Shown here: positions 15,368-23,559 of the stretch, one piece after another | Layout of the letters: the number at the start of each line of letters is the position of its first letter | How positions within the stretch are numbered: position 1 is the first letter of the stretch | Source: Bacillota bacterium | Lineage (GTDB): Bacteria; Bacillota; Sulfobacillia; Symbiobacteriales; ZC4RG38 | Direction of reading: 5' to 3' | DNA length: 32,666 nucleotides | Assembly (NCBI GenBank): GCA_021890795.1 | Contig: JAKKUO010000024.1 | Span: forward strand, 1-32,666 | Program-made: the position numbers and the translations under genes | Notes under the pieces: model-generated | Told to the model about the DNA's origin: nothing | What the model saw: the letters and a program-made list of their open reading frames with translations, nothing else | Database searches by the model: none

Positions 15368-15656
15368 TGAGCAGAAGCCAAAGAACACCGGAGCCCCGGG
15401 GCCCGAGCAATCTGACCGCCGGTGCCCCGAGTGCGGCGCACCGGCGGTCAACGGCATGGACTGGCCAGTGCTGCGCCACTGGCCGATGACCATCGCCGAT
15501 GTGTACCTGCCCGATCGGCCCGAAAGTGCGGCTGACCGGGTCCGAGCGTGGGCAGCGTCCATCCGGGCGGAACTGGATCGCGAGCAGCGCCGCCCGGGAC
15601 CGTCCATCTGCACTCACCCCGCCAGTACATCCCGGCGGGGGAAGAGTCCCGCCTGA
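15363..15656 (+). CDS. small possible gene with a CPEC motif, origin unclear
   Basis: This is an open frame of 97 residues from TTG 15363, which has GGGAGGT eight bases upstream, an unusually good site for a spurious frame. It has one zinc-knuckle half ([13 protein letters not shown] near residue 20-32), a [20 protein letters not shown] stretch and a helical basic end. It begins in the last codons of the uvrA remnant, and the same region may be part of that decayed locus. No family is recognised. A lone C-x2-C is not enough for a zinc site. It is kept as a low-confidence gene. Confidence 0.3.
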   Translation: MSEQKPKNTGAPGPEQSDRRCPECGAPAVNGMDWPVLRHWPMTIADVYLPDRPESAADRVRAWAASIRAELDREQRRPGPSICTHPASTSRRGKSPA

Positions 15657-15688
15657 CGGTTGTGCACCCATACTGAACGGCGTGCTCG

Positions 15689-16090
15689 TCAAGATGCCCC
15701 AGCACCTTCGCCGATGCCGTTGCGAACCAGCGGAGCGATGCCGACCATCCGCTCGCCGGCGAAGCAGTAGCGGGGCAGGCTGACGCTCACCGCCACGCCG
15801 GCGAAGGGAGCCCGGACCGGCTCTCCCTCGAAGTGACCCAGCACCGCACCCTCGTCGACCACGGTTCCGGGCTTGACGCTGGGCAGGAAGAGGCCGGGAC
15901 CGGGGGCTTCCAGAACCTGAATCCGCCCGTAGAAGACCACTTCCGACCGGGTGGGTTCGCCCTCCAGCACACCGATCGACCGCAGCAAGTTCTGAACCGC
16001 CTCGCAGGCCATCTGCGCGGCGGTGACATCAATGCAGCCGCCTGGCTGGCCCCCCGGCAGTTCCTCCGCTTGAGGGGGCAATTGCAAGAA
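15689..16090 (-). pseudogene. C-terminal fragment of a succinylglutamate desuccinylase/aspartoacylase-family deacylase
   Basis: The readable part (frame ending at 15689) matches the C-terminal beta-domain of this M14-like zinc deacylase family: ACEAVQNLLRSIGVLEG, then EVVFYGRIQVLEAPGPGLF, PGTVVDEGAVLGHF, VRAPFAGVAV and CFAGERMVGIAPLV. The family is normally over 300 residues with the metal-binding catalytic half first. That half is absent, and the frame runs upstream only to 16138 through unrelated sequence. The fragment is therefore probably dead, or a stand-alone beta-domain. It lies between the uvrA remnant and the tRNA genes in a patch of decay. Confidence 0.6.
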
Positions 16091-16252
16091 CAAGAAAGCC
16101 CCCACCTCCGGAGAAGAGAGAAGGGGGTTGTTTTTCAATCATCTTCTTCCAACTGTAGCACCAGTCAAGGACGCCACCGCGGAAGTTGTCCCGTTACTTG
16201 CCCTCCTCGCGGTGCCAGAAAACGCGCTGAGTTGGATGGCTGTAAAATGGCA

Positions 16253-16274
16253 GTACTACAGGCCGTGGTAGTAC
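16253..16274. repeat. 7-bp inverted repeat in the gap before the tRNA genes
   Basis: GTACTAC (16253-16259) and GTAGTAC (16268-16274) flank eight bases. Nearby, gccagaaaac occurs twice (16214-16223 and 16281-16290). No gene is seen between 16139 and 16284. Confidence 0.45.
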
Positions 16275-16284
16275 ACAGACGCCA

Positions 16285-16328
16285 GAAAACAAAAAAGCCG
16301 GAAACCCGCCATGGAGGCGGGTTTCCGC
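16285..16328 (-). terminator. intrinsic terminator of the CAU tRNA
   Basis: On the minus strand an 11-bp stem (16316-16326 with 16300-16310, loop of five) is followed by GGC and a U-rich tail (UUUUUUGUUUU). This is a textbook intrinsic terminator directly after the tRNA gene. Confidence 0.9.
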
Positions 16329-16329
16329 T

Positions 16330-16404
16330 TGGTGGGCCCAGAGGGATTCGAACCCCCAACCAAGTGATTATGAGTCACCTGCTCTACCGTTGAGCTATGG
16401 GCCC
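16330..16404 (-). tRNA. tRNA with CAU anticodon (elongator Met, or Ile2)
   Basis: This is a 75-nt cloverleaf including encoded CCA. The acceptor stem pairs GGGCCCA with TGGGCCC and A is the discriminator. The D-arm is GCTC-AACGGTA-GAGC, the anticodon loop is CTCATAA, and the T-arm is GGGGG-TTCGAAT-CCCTC. Anticodon CAU is read as Met, or as Ile if the C is lysidinylated by TilS. The sequence does not begin like initiator tRNA. The C4-G69 and C5-G68 pairs also occur in Ile2 tRNAs, so the amino acid cannot be settled by eye. Confidence 0.93.
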
Positions 16405-16428
16405 GTGACGAATCACATCCTTCTCTTT

Positions 16429-16457
16429 ATTTTACGCCGCCGGAGGGTGCCGGACAA
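16429..16457 (-). promoter_or_regulatory. sigma-A promoter of the CAU tRNA
   Basis: On the minus strand TTGTCC (16452-16457), a 17-base spacer and TAAAAT (16429-16434) lie 25 bases before the mature tRNA 5' end. Confidence 0.75.
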
Positions 16458-16531
16458 GACAGGGCCGTGCCAGCGGCCCCGGGGTGCGGCTGTACAGAGG
16501 CTACGGGACCCGCACCCTGGTGCGTCGGGTG

Positions 16532-16569
16532 CAGGAAAGGCGAAGCCCGCCGCACAGGCGGCGGGCTTC
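16532..16569 (-). terminator. terminator of tRNA-Asn
   Basis: A 12-bp perfect stem (16558-16569 with 16542-16553, loop of four) on the minus strand is followed by GCCTTTCC. The tail is short for an intrinsic terminator, but position and stem strength fit. Confidence 0.7.
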
Positions 16570-16575
16570 CCGTTC

Positions 16576-16651
16576 TGGCTCCGGCAGCAGGACTCGAACC
16601 TGCAACCCTCCGGTTAACAGCCGGATGCTCTACCCATTGAGCTATGCCGGA
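16576..16651 (-). tRNA. tRNA-Asn (GUU)
   Basis: This is a 76-nt cloverleaf including encoded CCA. The acceptor stem pairs TCCGGCA with TGCCGGA and G is the discriminator. The anticodon loop is CTGTTAA, giving GUU (Asn), and the T-arm is GCAGG-TTCGAGT-CCTGC. It lies 171 bp upstream of the CAU tRNA with its own promoter and terminator. Confidence 0.97.
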
Positions 16652-16671
16652 ATCCGCTGCTGCCGTCAGTG

Positions 16672-16701
16672 ATAATACAACATCTTCTGCGGTGAAGTCA
16701 A
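16672..16701 (-). promoter_or_regulatory. sigma-A promoter of tRNA-Asn
   Basis: On the minus strand TTGACT (16696-16701), an 18-base spacer and TATTAT (16672-16677) lie about 20 bases before the mature 5' end. Confidence 0.8.
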
Positions 16702-16838
16702 GAGGGTATTGTTGGATATGCGGCGAAAACCCCGGCCGCCCCCCGGCCGGTGCCGGCCCCGGCTACCGGGGGTTGGAATGGCCCCGGTGGCTCGAGGTGC
16801 CGGCACCGCCCAGGGGCTCGGAAAGGCCTCCGGGTGCC

Positions 16839-17048
16839 TTAACCGGCGCTGACCACCCGGTAGCCCTCTTCCTCCACCGCGGCCTTGATCCGGTCCAGGC
16901 TCACCTGGCCGGGGTCAAAGGTCACCGTCGCCGAGCCGATGGAGACCTCCGCATCGGTCACGCCGGCAAGCCCCTTCAGGGCCTCCGTCACGGCCTTGAC
17001 GCAGTGGCCACAAGACATGCCCTCGATCTTCAGGGTTACCTTGGTCAT
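16839..17048 (-). CDS. copZ: copper chaperone CopZ
   Basis: This is a 69-residue single HMA domain with the Cu(I)-binding motif MSCGHC (residues 11-16) and the usual beta-alpha-beta-beta-alpha-beta pattern. It carries Cu(I) in the cytoplasm to CopA. ATG 17048 has GGGAG five bases upstream. It follows copA by 68 bp on the same strand and is probably co-transcribed from the CopA promoter. The 187-bp gap to the tRNA-Asn promoter region holds GC-rich inverted repeats (for example 16757-16762 with 16766-16771) that may end the transcript. Confidence 0.95.
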   Translation of the reverse strand: MTKVTLKIEGMSCGHCVKAVTEALKGLAGVTDAEVSIGSATVTFDPGQVSLDRIKAAVEEEGYRVVSAG

Positions 17049-17116
17049 GTTCTCCCACCTCTCACAGGATTGCCACCCCGGGCGGCCAGGAGGCGAAGCT
17101 CAGGGCAACGCCCCGG

Positions 17117-19333
17117 CTACGCCCGGGGATCATACCGCTTGAGGAGCAGCGAATTGGTCACCACAGAGACGGAGCTGAGGGCCATCGCGGCACCGGCGAC
17201 CATCGGGGTGAGCATCCCCAGGGCCGCCAGAGGGATCCCCAGGGTGTTGTAGATGAAGGCCCAGAAGAGGTTCTGCCGGATCTTCCGCATGGTCTTCTGG
17301 CTGAGCCGGATCGCCGCCGGGATTCCCCGCAGGTCGCCGGACATCAGGGTGATGTCCGCGGTCTCGATGGCGATATCGGTCCCGGTGCCGATGGCGATGC
17401 CCACGTCCGCGGTGGCCAGGGCCGGGGCGTCGTTGATGCCGTCCCCCACCATGGCCACCACCCGGCCGCCCGCCTTCAGCTTCTCCACCTCCGCGGCCTT
17501 CTCTTCCGGCAGCACCTCCGCCACCACCCGGTCGATCCCCACCTCCCGGGCGATGGCCGCTGCGGTTCGCCGGTTGTCGCCGGTGAGCATCACCACCTCA
17601 ATGCCCATCCGCTTCAGTTCGGCGATGGCCGCCGCGGCGGAGGGCTTCACCGTGTCCGCCACCGCCAGCACCCCTGCGGGCCGGCCGTCCACCGCCACCA
17701 GCATGGCGGTCTTCCCCTCGGCCTCCAGCCGCTCCAGCTCCGGCGCCAGGGCCGCAAAGTCCACCCCAGCCCCGGCCATCAGCTTCCGGCTCCCGACCAG
17801 CACCCGGCGGCCCTCCACCGTTGCGGTGACCCCCTGGCCGGGGGTGGCGGCGAACTCGCCAGGCTCCGGCAGGGTGATCCCCCGCTCCTGGGCGGCCCGG
17901 ACGACGGCCGCGGCCAGGGGATGCTCAGACCGCTGCTCCGCCCCGGCGGCGAGCCGCAGGAGCTCCTCGGCCGTAAACCCCGGGGCGGGGACCAGGTCCG
18001 TCAGCGCCGGCTCCCCCCGGGTGATGGTGCCGGTCTTGTCCAGCACCACCACCTTGACCTTGTGGGCCTTCTCCAGGTGCTCGCCGCCCCGGAAGAGGAT
18101 CCCCGTCTCCGCCCCCTTGCCGGTGCCCACCATGATCGCCGTGGGGGTCGCCAGGCCAAGGGCGCAGGGGCAGGCGATGACCAGCACCGCGGTGGCGGCC
18201 TTCAGGCCCCCGGCCCAGTCGCCGCCGACGATGCCCCAGGCCAGGAGGGTAAGCGCGGCGATCCCCAGCACCGTGGGGACGAAGATGCCGGAAATGGTAT
18301 CCGCCAGCCGCTGGATCGGCGCCCGGGAACCCTGGGCCTCCTCCACTCGCCGGATGATCTGGGCCAGAACGGTCTCCGCGCCCACCGCGGTGGCCCGGAA
18401 AACAAAGCTCCCGTGCCGGTTGAGGGTGGCGCCCACCACTTTGTCCCCGGGCTGCTTGTCCACCGGCATGCTCTCGCCGGTGAGCATCGACTCGTCCACA
18501 CTGGAGGTGCCCTCGACGATCACCCCGTCCACCGGTATCTTCTCCCCCGGCCGCACCACCACCAGGTCACCGACCCGGACCTCCTCCACTGGCACCTCCA
18601 CCTCCCGGCCCTCCCGGATCACCCGGGCGGTCCGGGCCTGCAGGCTGAGGAGCTTACGGATCGCCTCCGAGGTCCGACCCTTGGCGATGGCCTCCAGGAG
18701 CTTGCCCAGGATGATCAGGGTGAGCACCGTTGCCCCGGCCTCGTAGTAGAGGTGGCCGTGGGCGAAGAAGGTGTTGGCCACGCTGTACAGGTAGGCGGCG
18801 CTGGTGCCCAGGGCCACCAGCACGTCCATGTTCGCGGTCCCGTGGCGTAGGTTCGCCCAAGCCCGGCGGTAGAACTGCCACCCGGGGCCGAACTGGACCA
18901 CCGTGGCCAGGGCAAACTGGAGGTATGGGTTCCCCAGCACCGTGTGAATGCCCAGGGGCATCAGGACCATGGCCTCGACGAAAATGGGCAGGGTGAAGGC
19001 CGCGGCCACTGCAAAGTTGAGCCACTGCCGGCGGATCTCCGCCTCCCGGGCCGCCTTCTCCCGGTCCGCCGCCTCCTCCCCTTCCCTCAGCTCCCGGGCA
19101 CCGTAGCCCAGTTCCTGGACCGCGGCCACCAGGTCCTCCACGGAGACCGCGGCCGGGTCGAAGACCACCGTCGCCTTCTCGGTGGCCAGGTTGACGCTCG
19201 CCTCTGCCACGCCTTCTATCCTGGACAGCCGCCGCTGGATCCGGGTCGAACAGGCGGCACAGGTCATCCCCGTCACCTGCAGGGTGACCCGCTGCCGGGC
19301 CCGGGCCTCGTGCATGGCGGCCATTTCACTCAT
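17117..19333 (-). CDS. copA: copper-exporting P1B-type ATPase CopA
   Basis: This 738-residue inner-membrane pump exports Cu(I). One N-terminal HMA domain has GMTCAAC (Cys25, Cys28). It is followed by membrane helices, the actuator motif LTGESMPV, the intramembrane copper site ACPCALG, the phosphorylated Asp in DKTGT, the HP pair in SEHPLAAAV, and GDGINDAP. All catalytic residues are intact. ATG 19333 has GGGGGGAG four bases upstream, and later in-frame Met codons at residues 4 and 7 are less well placed. A CsoR-type operator lies 81 bp upstream (19414-19433), so copper induction is likely. copZ follows. Confidence 0.96.
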   Translation of the reverse strand: MSEMAAMHEARARQRVTLQVTGMTCAACSTRIQRRLSRIEGVAEASVNLATEKATVVFDPAAVSVEDLVAAVQELGYGARELREGEEAADREKAAREAEIRRQWLNFAVAAAFTLPIFVEAMVLMPLGIHTVLGNPYLQFALATVVQFGPGWQFYRRAWANLRHGTANMDVLVALGTSAAYLYSVANTFFAHGHLYYEAGATVLTLIILGKLLEAIAKGRTSEAIRKLLSLQARTARVIREGREVEVPVEEVRVGDLVVVRPGEKIPVDGVIVEGTSSVDESMLTGESMPVDKQPGDKVVGATLNRHGSFVFRATAVGAETVLAQIIRRVEEAQGSRAPIQRLADTISGIFVPTVLGIAALTLLAWGIVGGDWAGGLKAATAVLVIACPCALGLATPTAIMVGTGKGAETGILFRGGEHLEKAHKVKVVVLDKTGTITRGEPALTDLVPAPGFTAEELLRLAAGAEQRSEHPLAAAVVRAAQERGITLPEPGEFAATPGQGVTATVEGRRVLVGSRKLMAGAGVDFAALAPELERLEAEGKTAMLVAVDGRPAGVLAVADTVKPSAAAAIAELKRMGIEVVMLTGDNRRTAAAIAREVGIDRVVAEVLPEEKAAEVEKLKAGGRVVAMVGDGINDAPALATADVGIAIGTGTDIAIETADITLMSGDLRGIPAAIRLSQKTMRKIRQNLFWAFIYNTLGIPLAALGMLTPMVAGAAMALSSVSVVTNSLLLKRYDPRA

Positions 19334-19413
19334 TGGGCTCCCCCCTTGTCGGGATGGCCAGTCGGGAGGCCCATGTTCTTCCGGCCACCCGTGTACTTCG
19401 AGCGCTGCCTCGT

Positions 19414-19433
19414 TACCCTACCCCCGTAGGGTA
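19414..19433 (-). promoter_or_regulatory. CsoR-type copper operator upstream of copA
   Basis: The palindrome TACCCTA-N6-TAGGGTA closely resembles the Bacillus subtilis copZA operator of the copper-sensing repressor CsoR (TACCCTACGGGGGTA type). On the minus strand TTGATA directly precedes and overlaps it, so CsoR binding would cover the copA promoter. No csoR gene is in the window. Confidence 0.8.
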
Positions 19434-19497
19434 TCAAGGTCTCTGCCATTGTTGTAGCAGATCCTTGGGCCGGCGTCAACGGGAACGGGCCCCGGGC

Positions 19498-19920
19498 TTA
19501 CGGGCCCGGGGCCCCCTCATCCCGAGGCACTGCGGCCGCCTCCTGCCCGTGGGCCGGGGCCGTGGCAGGCTGAAGGCCAGAGGACGCCTCCTCCTGGCAG
19601 GCCGGAGGCGGATCCACCCACCGCTCGGCCCAGGCCTCGATGGCCTTCACCACCGTCTCCAGGGCCCGGCCCTTCTCTGTCAGGATGTACTCAATCCGCA
19701 CGGGCTTTGTGTCGTAGACCACCCGGCGGAGGATGCCTTCCTCTTCCAATTCCTTCAGCCGTTCCGACAGAATCCGCTCGCTCAGCGCCGGCACCTGCAG
19801 CCGGAAATCGCTGAACCGCCGGGGACCGCCCATCAGGATCCGGAGGATCAGGCCGGTCCACCGCTTGCCCAGGATCGCGACGGCCCGCTCGTAGCGAGGG
19901 CACATCCGCTCGTAGCCCAC
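19498..19920 (-). CDS. HxlR family transcriptional regulator
   Basis: This is a 140-residue winged-helix regulator. The family Cys in MCPRYERAVAILGKRW (about residues 6-21) is followed by LILRILMGGPRRFSDFR, LSERILSERLKELEEEGILRR and the wing EYILTEKGRAL. HxlR members respond to formaldehyde, quinones or other electrophiles, often through that cysteine. The start was set at GTG 19920, because AGGAGGTGA lies five bases before it, whereas GTG 19929 overlaps the site. The C-terminal 30 residues are low complexity. Its target is unknown. The downstream copA has a CsoR operator and is probably not controlled by it. An extended -10 (TGCTAGAAT) at about 19943-19951 may be its promoter. Confidence 0.88.
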   Translation of the reverse strand: MGYERMCPRYERAVAILGKRWTGLILRILMGGPRRFSDFRLQVPALSERILSERLKELEEEGILRRVVYDTKPVRIEYILTEKGRALETVVKAIEAWAERWVDPPPACQEEASSGLQPATAPAHGQEAAAVPRDEGAPGP

Positions 19921-20080
19921 AGCCCTCACCTCCTGTCCCTATTCTAGCACAAGGGCCCGCCCGAAGTGACAGAAGCTTCAGGGCAAGCAGGGGCTCACTT
20001 TTTGTATGTTTCTTCCTCCGCCGGGGCCCCCCTTTCCTGCCCACCGCCGTGCCCGCGCTTCGGCCTCCGCTTCCAGGGCC

Positions 20081-20121
20081 TCACAACAAAGAAGGCGCCG
20101 GTCCCGGGCGGGACGGCGCCT
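20081..20121 (-). terminator. terminator of dnaG-rpoD
   Basis: On the minus strand AGGCGCC...GGCGCCT (20093-20121, stem of about 12 bp with one bulge) is followed by TTCTTTGTTGTG. It is placed nine bases after the rpoD stop. Confidence 0.75.
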
Positions 20122-20129
20122 AGTAGCCA

Positions 20130-21266
20130 TTACTCCAGGAAGTCCTTCAGCTTCTTGCTCCGGCTCGGATGGCGGAGCTTCCGCAGGGCCTTGGCCTCGA
20201 TCTGCCGGATCCGCTCCCGGGTGACGCCAAAGACCTGGCCCACCTCTTCCAGGGTACGGGCCCGACCGTCGTCGAGGCCAAACCGGAGCCGGAGCACCTT
20301 CTCCTCCCGGGGCGTGAGGGTCTCCAGCACCTCTTCCAGCTGCTCCCGGAGGAGCTGATAGGAGGCCGCCTCCGCGGGTGCCGGCGCGTCCTGGTCCTCG
20401 ATGAAGTCGCCCAGATGGCTGTCCTCTTCCTCGCCAATCGGCGTCTCGAGGGAGACGGGCTCCTGGGCGATCTTCATGATCTCCCGGACCCGCTCCACCG
20501 GGATATCCATATGCGCCGCGATCTCCTCCGGAGTGGGCTCCCGGCCCAGCTCCTGGACCAGTTGCCGCTGCACCCGGATCAGCTTGTTGATGGTCTCCAC
20601 CATGTGTACCGGGATCCGGATGGTCCGGGCCTGGTCAGCGATGGCCCGGGTGATGGCCTGCCGGATCCACCAGGTGGCGTAGGTGGAGAACTTGTACCCC
20701 TTCCGGTAGTCGAACTTCTCCACTGCCTTGATCAGGCCCAGGTTCCCTTCCTGGATCAGGTCCAGGAAGAGCATCCCCCGGCCGACGTAGCGCTTGGCGA
20801 TGCTCACCACCAGGCGGAGGTTGGCCTCTGCCAGCCGGCGCTTGGCCTCCTCATCCCCGGCCTCGATCCGCTTGGCCAGTTCGATCTCCTCTTCCGGGGT
20901 GAGCAGGGGAACCCGGCCGATCTCCTTGAGGTACATCCGCACCGGGTCGTCGATGGCCACCCCGTCCGGGACCGAGAGATCGTCGTCGTCTACGTCGACG
21001 TCGTCCACGCCATCGTCAAGGCGCGGCTCGTCATCGCCGCCGTCCGCGCGGGCGTCGTCCGCGAGGGGGTCCTGGCCCTGGTCGGGCACCACTTCAATAT
21101 TCTCTGCGGCCAGAGCGTCGTAGATCTCCTCGATCTGCTCTGGCGTCAGCTCTTGCCCCTGGAAGTGCTCGCTGACCTCCGATTCGGTCAGGGAACCACG
21201 CTTCTTACCCTTCTCAATGAGTTCCGACAAGCCTTCAATCTTGGGCTCCTTCTCGGGTGCATCCAT
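20130..21266 (-). CDS. rpoD: principal RNA polymerase sigma factor RpoD (SigA)
   Basis: The protein is 378 residues. An N-terminal region 1.1 and an unusually acidic linker (about residues 48-90, many Asp) are followed by region 1.2 ([17 protein letters not shown]), region 2 with [20 protein letters not shown] and [20 protein letters not shown], region 3 with RIPVHM, and region 4 ending in a helix-turn-helix ([20 protein letters not shown]). These match the group 1 sigma of Bacillota. ATG 21266 is preceded by GGGGAAGAGG. dnaG ends 27 bp upstream on the same strand, the classical macromolecular-synthesis arrangement. The usual downstream trmK-nif3 pair is not adjacent but about 11 kb away. Confidence 0.97.
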   Translation of the reverse strand: MDAPEKEPKIEGLSELIEKGKKRGSLTESEVSEHFQGQELTPEQIEEIYDALAAENIEVVPDQGQDPLADDARADGGDDEPRLDDGVDDVDVDDDDLSVPDGVAIDDPVRMYLKEIGRVPLLTPEEEIELAKRIEAGDEEAKRRLAEANLRLVVSIAKRYVGRGMLFLDLIQEGNLGLIKAVEKFDYRKGYKFSTYATWWIRQAITRAIADQARTIRIPVHMVETINKLIRVQRQLVQELGREPTPEEIAAHMDIPVERVREIMKIAQEPVSLETPIGEEEDSHLGDFIEDQDAPAPAEAASYQLLREQLEEVLETLTPREEKVLRLRFGLDDGRARTLEEVGQVFGVTRERIRQIEAKALRKLRHPSRSKKLKDFLE

Positions 21267-21293
21267 GGCCTCTTCCCCCCTCTCTGCCCGGGG

Positions 21294-23177
21294 CTACGAA
21301 CGGGTACGGCGGACAAGCTCCTGGAACTCACGGACGAGCTCTTGATATTCAAGCAGGAGGGCTGGTTCCACCGGCTGACCGGCAGCCTCCCGCTCCCGGA
21401 AAATCGCCTGCAATTCACGGATTCTCCTCTGCTTCGCATCTTGCCGGAGCCGGTCCAGGGCATCCTGGAGCTCTCGCTCCGGCTGCACGATGAACCGGCC
21501 CTCTTCCTCCAGTTCGGCCACCAGGGTCCGGGCCTCAGCCGGCTCCACCGTGGCCAGGAGGTGGGCGGCCAGTCCCGCCGGGGGAACCGTCCCAGCGGCT
21601 GCTGCCAGGGAGTCGTAAATCGCCTGGTGCTCCGGTGTCTGCCACCGGTACCCGGCCAGGGCTTCCGCCCGCCCGATCAGATCCGGCCGGTGGAGCAACA
21701 CCCGCAGCACCGTGCGCTCCGCCTCCCGGATCGGATTGGTGCCAGGACCGCCCCGGGCCATGGCACCGCCCATGACCTTTCTATTATTCCAGTTCTTAGT
21801 GGTTGTATACGTGTCGGAGGCTCTTTTCCTACTTTTCTCGAGATAGGCCCGTACCATGTGGCGCAGGGACTCCTCGCTGACCTCTTCGCCCCAGCGGACG
21901 ACGAAGTCTTCCGCCAACCACATGGCGGCCCGCCTCGTGTACAGCTCCCGGAGCACCGGGTCCTGGATACCCGCCAGGATGGGCACCACCTCGCGCATGA
22001 CCGCTGCCCGTTCCTCGGCGGGGTTACCGGCGTGCCGGTGCTTCTCCAGGGCCGAGCAGATCTTGTACTCGATCAGGGGAAGGGCATCGGCCAGCGCTCG
22101 GGCAAAGGCCTCTGCCCCCTGGCTCCGGATCAGCTCATCCGGGTCCTTGCCCGCCGGCAACCGGAGCACCTTGAGGTCCAGCCCGGCCGCCGCCAGGACC
22201 TCGAACCCGCGGAGGGTCGCGGCCTGCCCGGCCAGGTCCGCGTCGTACGCGATGACCACCCGGCTGCATTGACGACGGAGGAGTTCCGCCTGTTCCCGGG
22301 TGAGCGCGGTGCCCAGGGAGGCCACCGCGTGGGTGAACCCGGCCTGGTGCAGCGCGATCACATCCATGTACCCCTCAACGATAATCCCTTCGTCCCGGGC
22401 CCGCATGGCCTCCTTGGCCAGGTGCAGGCCGTAGAGATGCAGCCGCTTGCTGAAAAAGGGACCCTCCGGCGAGTTGTAATACTTCGGGACCTGGTCCTCT
22501 GTCAAGGCCCGACCCCCGAAACCGATCACCCGCCCCCGGAGGTCGGCGATGGGGAAGATCACCCGGTTCCGGAACCGGTCGTAGTAACCGCCCTCCTGTT
22601 CCCGGGGCTGGATGAGACCGGCCTGGACCAGGATCTCCGGGGCGAACCGCTGCCGGGCGGCCCGGAAGAGGCCGTCCCACCGGTTCGGGGCGTACCCGAG
22701 ACGGAACCGGGTGATGGTCTCGTCCTTGAGCCCCCGGTCCCGGAGGTACGCCAGGGCCTTCTGCCCCTCGGGGGTGTGCCAGAGGTGGTACTCGAAGAAC
22801 CGGGTGGCAAACTCCAGGGCCCCGTAGACCTGCTGCCGGATCCGGGCCTGCCGCTCCTGGGCCGGCGTCAGGGGCTCCCGGGGCAGGGGTATCCCGGCCC
22901 GCCGGGCCAGGGCCGCCACCGCCTCGACGAAGGTCATCCGTTCCTTCTCCATCAGGAACCGGAAGACATCGCCGGTGGCCTTGCAGCCAAAGCAGTGGTA
23001 GAAGCCCTTCTCCGGCACCACGTGAAACGACGGGGTCTTCTCGGGGTGGAAAGGGCAGAGGCCCCAGTAGTCCTTTCCCCGCCGGGTGAGGTGCACATAT
23101 TCGCCGATGACCGCGACGATGTCCGTCTTGTCCCGGACCTCCTGGAGGAACGCCTCGTCAAACCAGACCACCGTCAC
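21294..23177 (-). CDS. dnaG: DNA primase DnaG
   Basis: The protein is 627 residues. The N-terminal zinc finger is CPFH...CFGC (about residues 39-64). The RNA polymerase basic domain and Toprim domain follow, with EGYMDVIALHQAG near 268 and the metal-binding AYDADLAGQAA near 311. The C-terminal helicase-binding domain closes the protein. It synthesises RNA primers at the replication fork. The start was chosen as GTG 23177 (then Thr-Val-Val-Trp-Phe-Asp) by fit to the family N-terminus. GTG 23180 or TTG 23237 are possible and the site is weak. Residues near 443-468 come from an AT-rich patch and form a polar linker (SDTYTTTKNWNNRK) unlike the rest. Confidence 0.94.
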   Translation of the reverse strand: MTVVWFDEAFLQEVRDKTDIVAVIGEYVHLTRRGKDYWGLCPFHPEKTPSFHVVPEKGFYHCFGCKATGDVFRFLMEKERMTFVEAVAALARRAGIPLPREPLTPAQERQARIRQQVYGALEFATRFFEYHLWHTPEGQKALAYLRDRGLKDETITRFRLGYAPNRWDGLFRAARQRFAPEILVQAGLIQPREQEGGYYDRFRNRVIFPIADLRGRVIGFGGRALTEDQVPKYYNSPEGPFFSKRLHLYGLHLAKEAMRARDEGIIVEGYMDVIALHQAGFTHAVASLGTALTREQAELLRRQCSRVVIAYDADLAGQAATLRGFEVLAAAGLDLKVLRLPAGKDPDELIRSQGAEAFARALADALPLIEYKICSALEKHRHAGNPAEERAAVMREVVPILAGIQDPVLRELYTRRAAMWLAEDFVVRWGEEVSEESLRHMVRAYLEKSRKRASDTYTTTKNWNNRKVMGGAMARGGPGTNPIREAERTVLRVLLHRPDLIGRAEALAGYRWQTPEHQAIYDSLAAAAGTVPPAGLAAHLLATVEPAEARTLVAELEEEGRFIVQPERELQDALDRLRQDAKQRRIRELQAIFREREAAGQPVEPALLLEYQELVREFQELVRRTRS

Positions 23178-23329
23178 CACCCCGGTGGGACCTGAGGGGA
23201 ACACCGGCTGCCGGACCGGCCAGGTGGAAGACGCCAAGGCCTAAGTTGATTCGCCAGACCTGGCCGCTTTTCCTTCCGGCATGTTCGCCCCCTCACGAAC
23301 CCGCAGGTCTGCGGGGTGGGCCCGCGGCG

Positions 23330-23389
23330 TCCGAACCAGGCAGGGGCCGCCCTCTGGCTTCCAAACCGGGCAAGGGCCGACCTCCGGCT
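23330..23389. repeat. 30-bp tandem duplication upstream of dnaG
   Basis: Two imperfect copies (23330-23359 and 23360-23389), starting tccgaacc and tccaaacc, differ at five positions. They lie in the 382-bp stretch between dnaG and ppdK, which holds no recognised gene. Confidence 0.6.
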
Positions 23390-23395
23390 CCCGCA

Positions 23396-23418
23396 GACTA
23401 AGTTCGACACCCTTAGTC
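23396..23418. promoter_or_regulatory. 7-bp inverted repeat with a TTGACT box, possible dnaG control site
   Basis: GACTAAG (23396-23402) and CTTAGTC (23412-23418) flank nine bases. The minus strand reads TTGACT here (23415-23420), a good -35, but the best -10 (TAGTCT) is only 14 bases away, so promoter function is uncertain. The arrangement suggests an operator in the dnaG upstream region. Confidence 0.4.
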
Positions 23419-23469
23419 AACTTACCTTCTGTTGGAAAGGAGCCCCCAGGGGGAGGGTCAGAGACGGAG

Positions 23470-23497
23470 AGGGGCCGCTGCCTACGGCACGCGGCCC
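23470..23497 (-). terminator. hairpin after ppdK
   Basis: GGGGCCGC at 23470-23477 pairs with GCGGCCCC at 23490-23497, extended by TGCC/GGCA inside. On the minus strand it is followed by TCTCCGTCTCTG. It lies 63 bp after the ppdK stop. Confidence 0.6.
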
Positions 23498-23559
23498 CTC
23501 CGGCCTCAGCCGTTCCGGCGATCTACCATTGTACATCGACCCGTGGACATTGTAGCCAC

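Noticed and set aside
16253-16290. Attachment site of an integrated element near the tRNA genes
   Set aside because: The short direct repeat and inverted repeat do not copy the tRNA 3' end, and no integrase gene is in the window.
20169-23195. Very long open frame on the plus strand opposite rpoD and dnaG
   Set aside because: It runs exactly antisense to two clear essential genes and shows no family motif. Very high GC content makes such frames common here.
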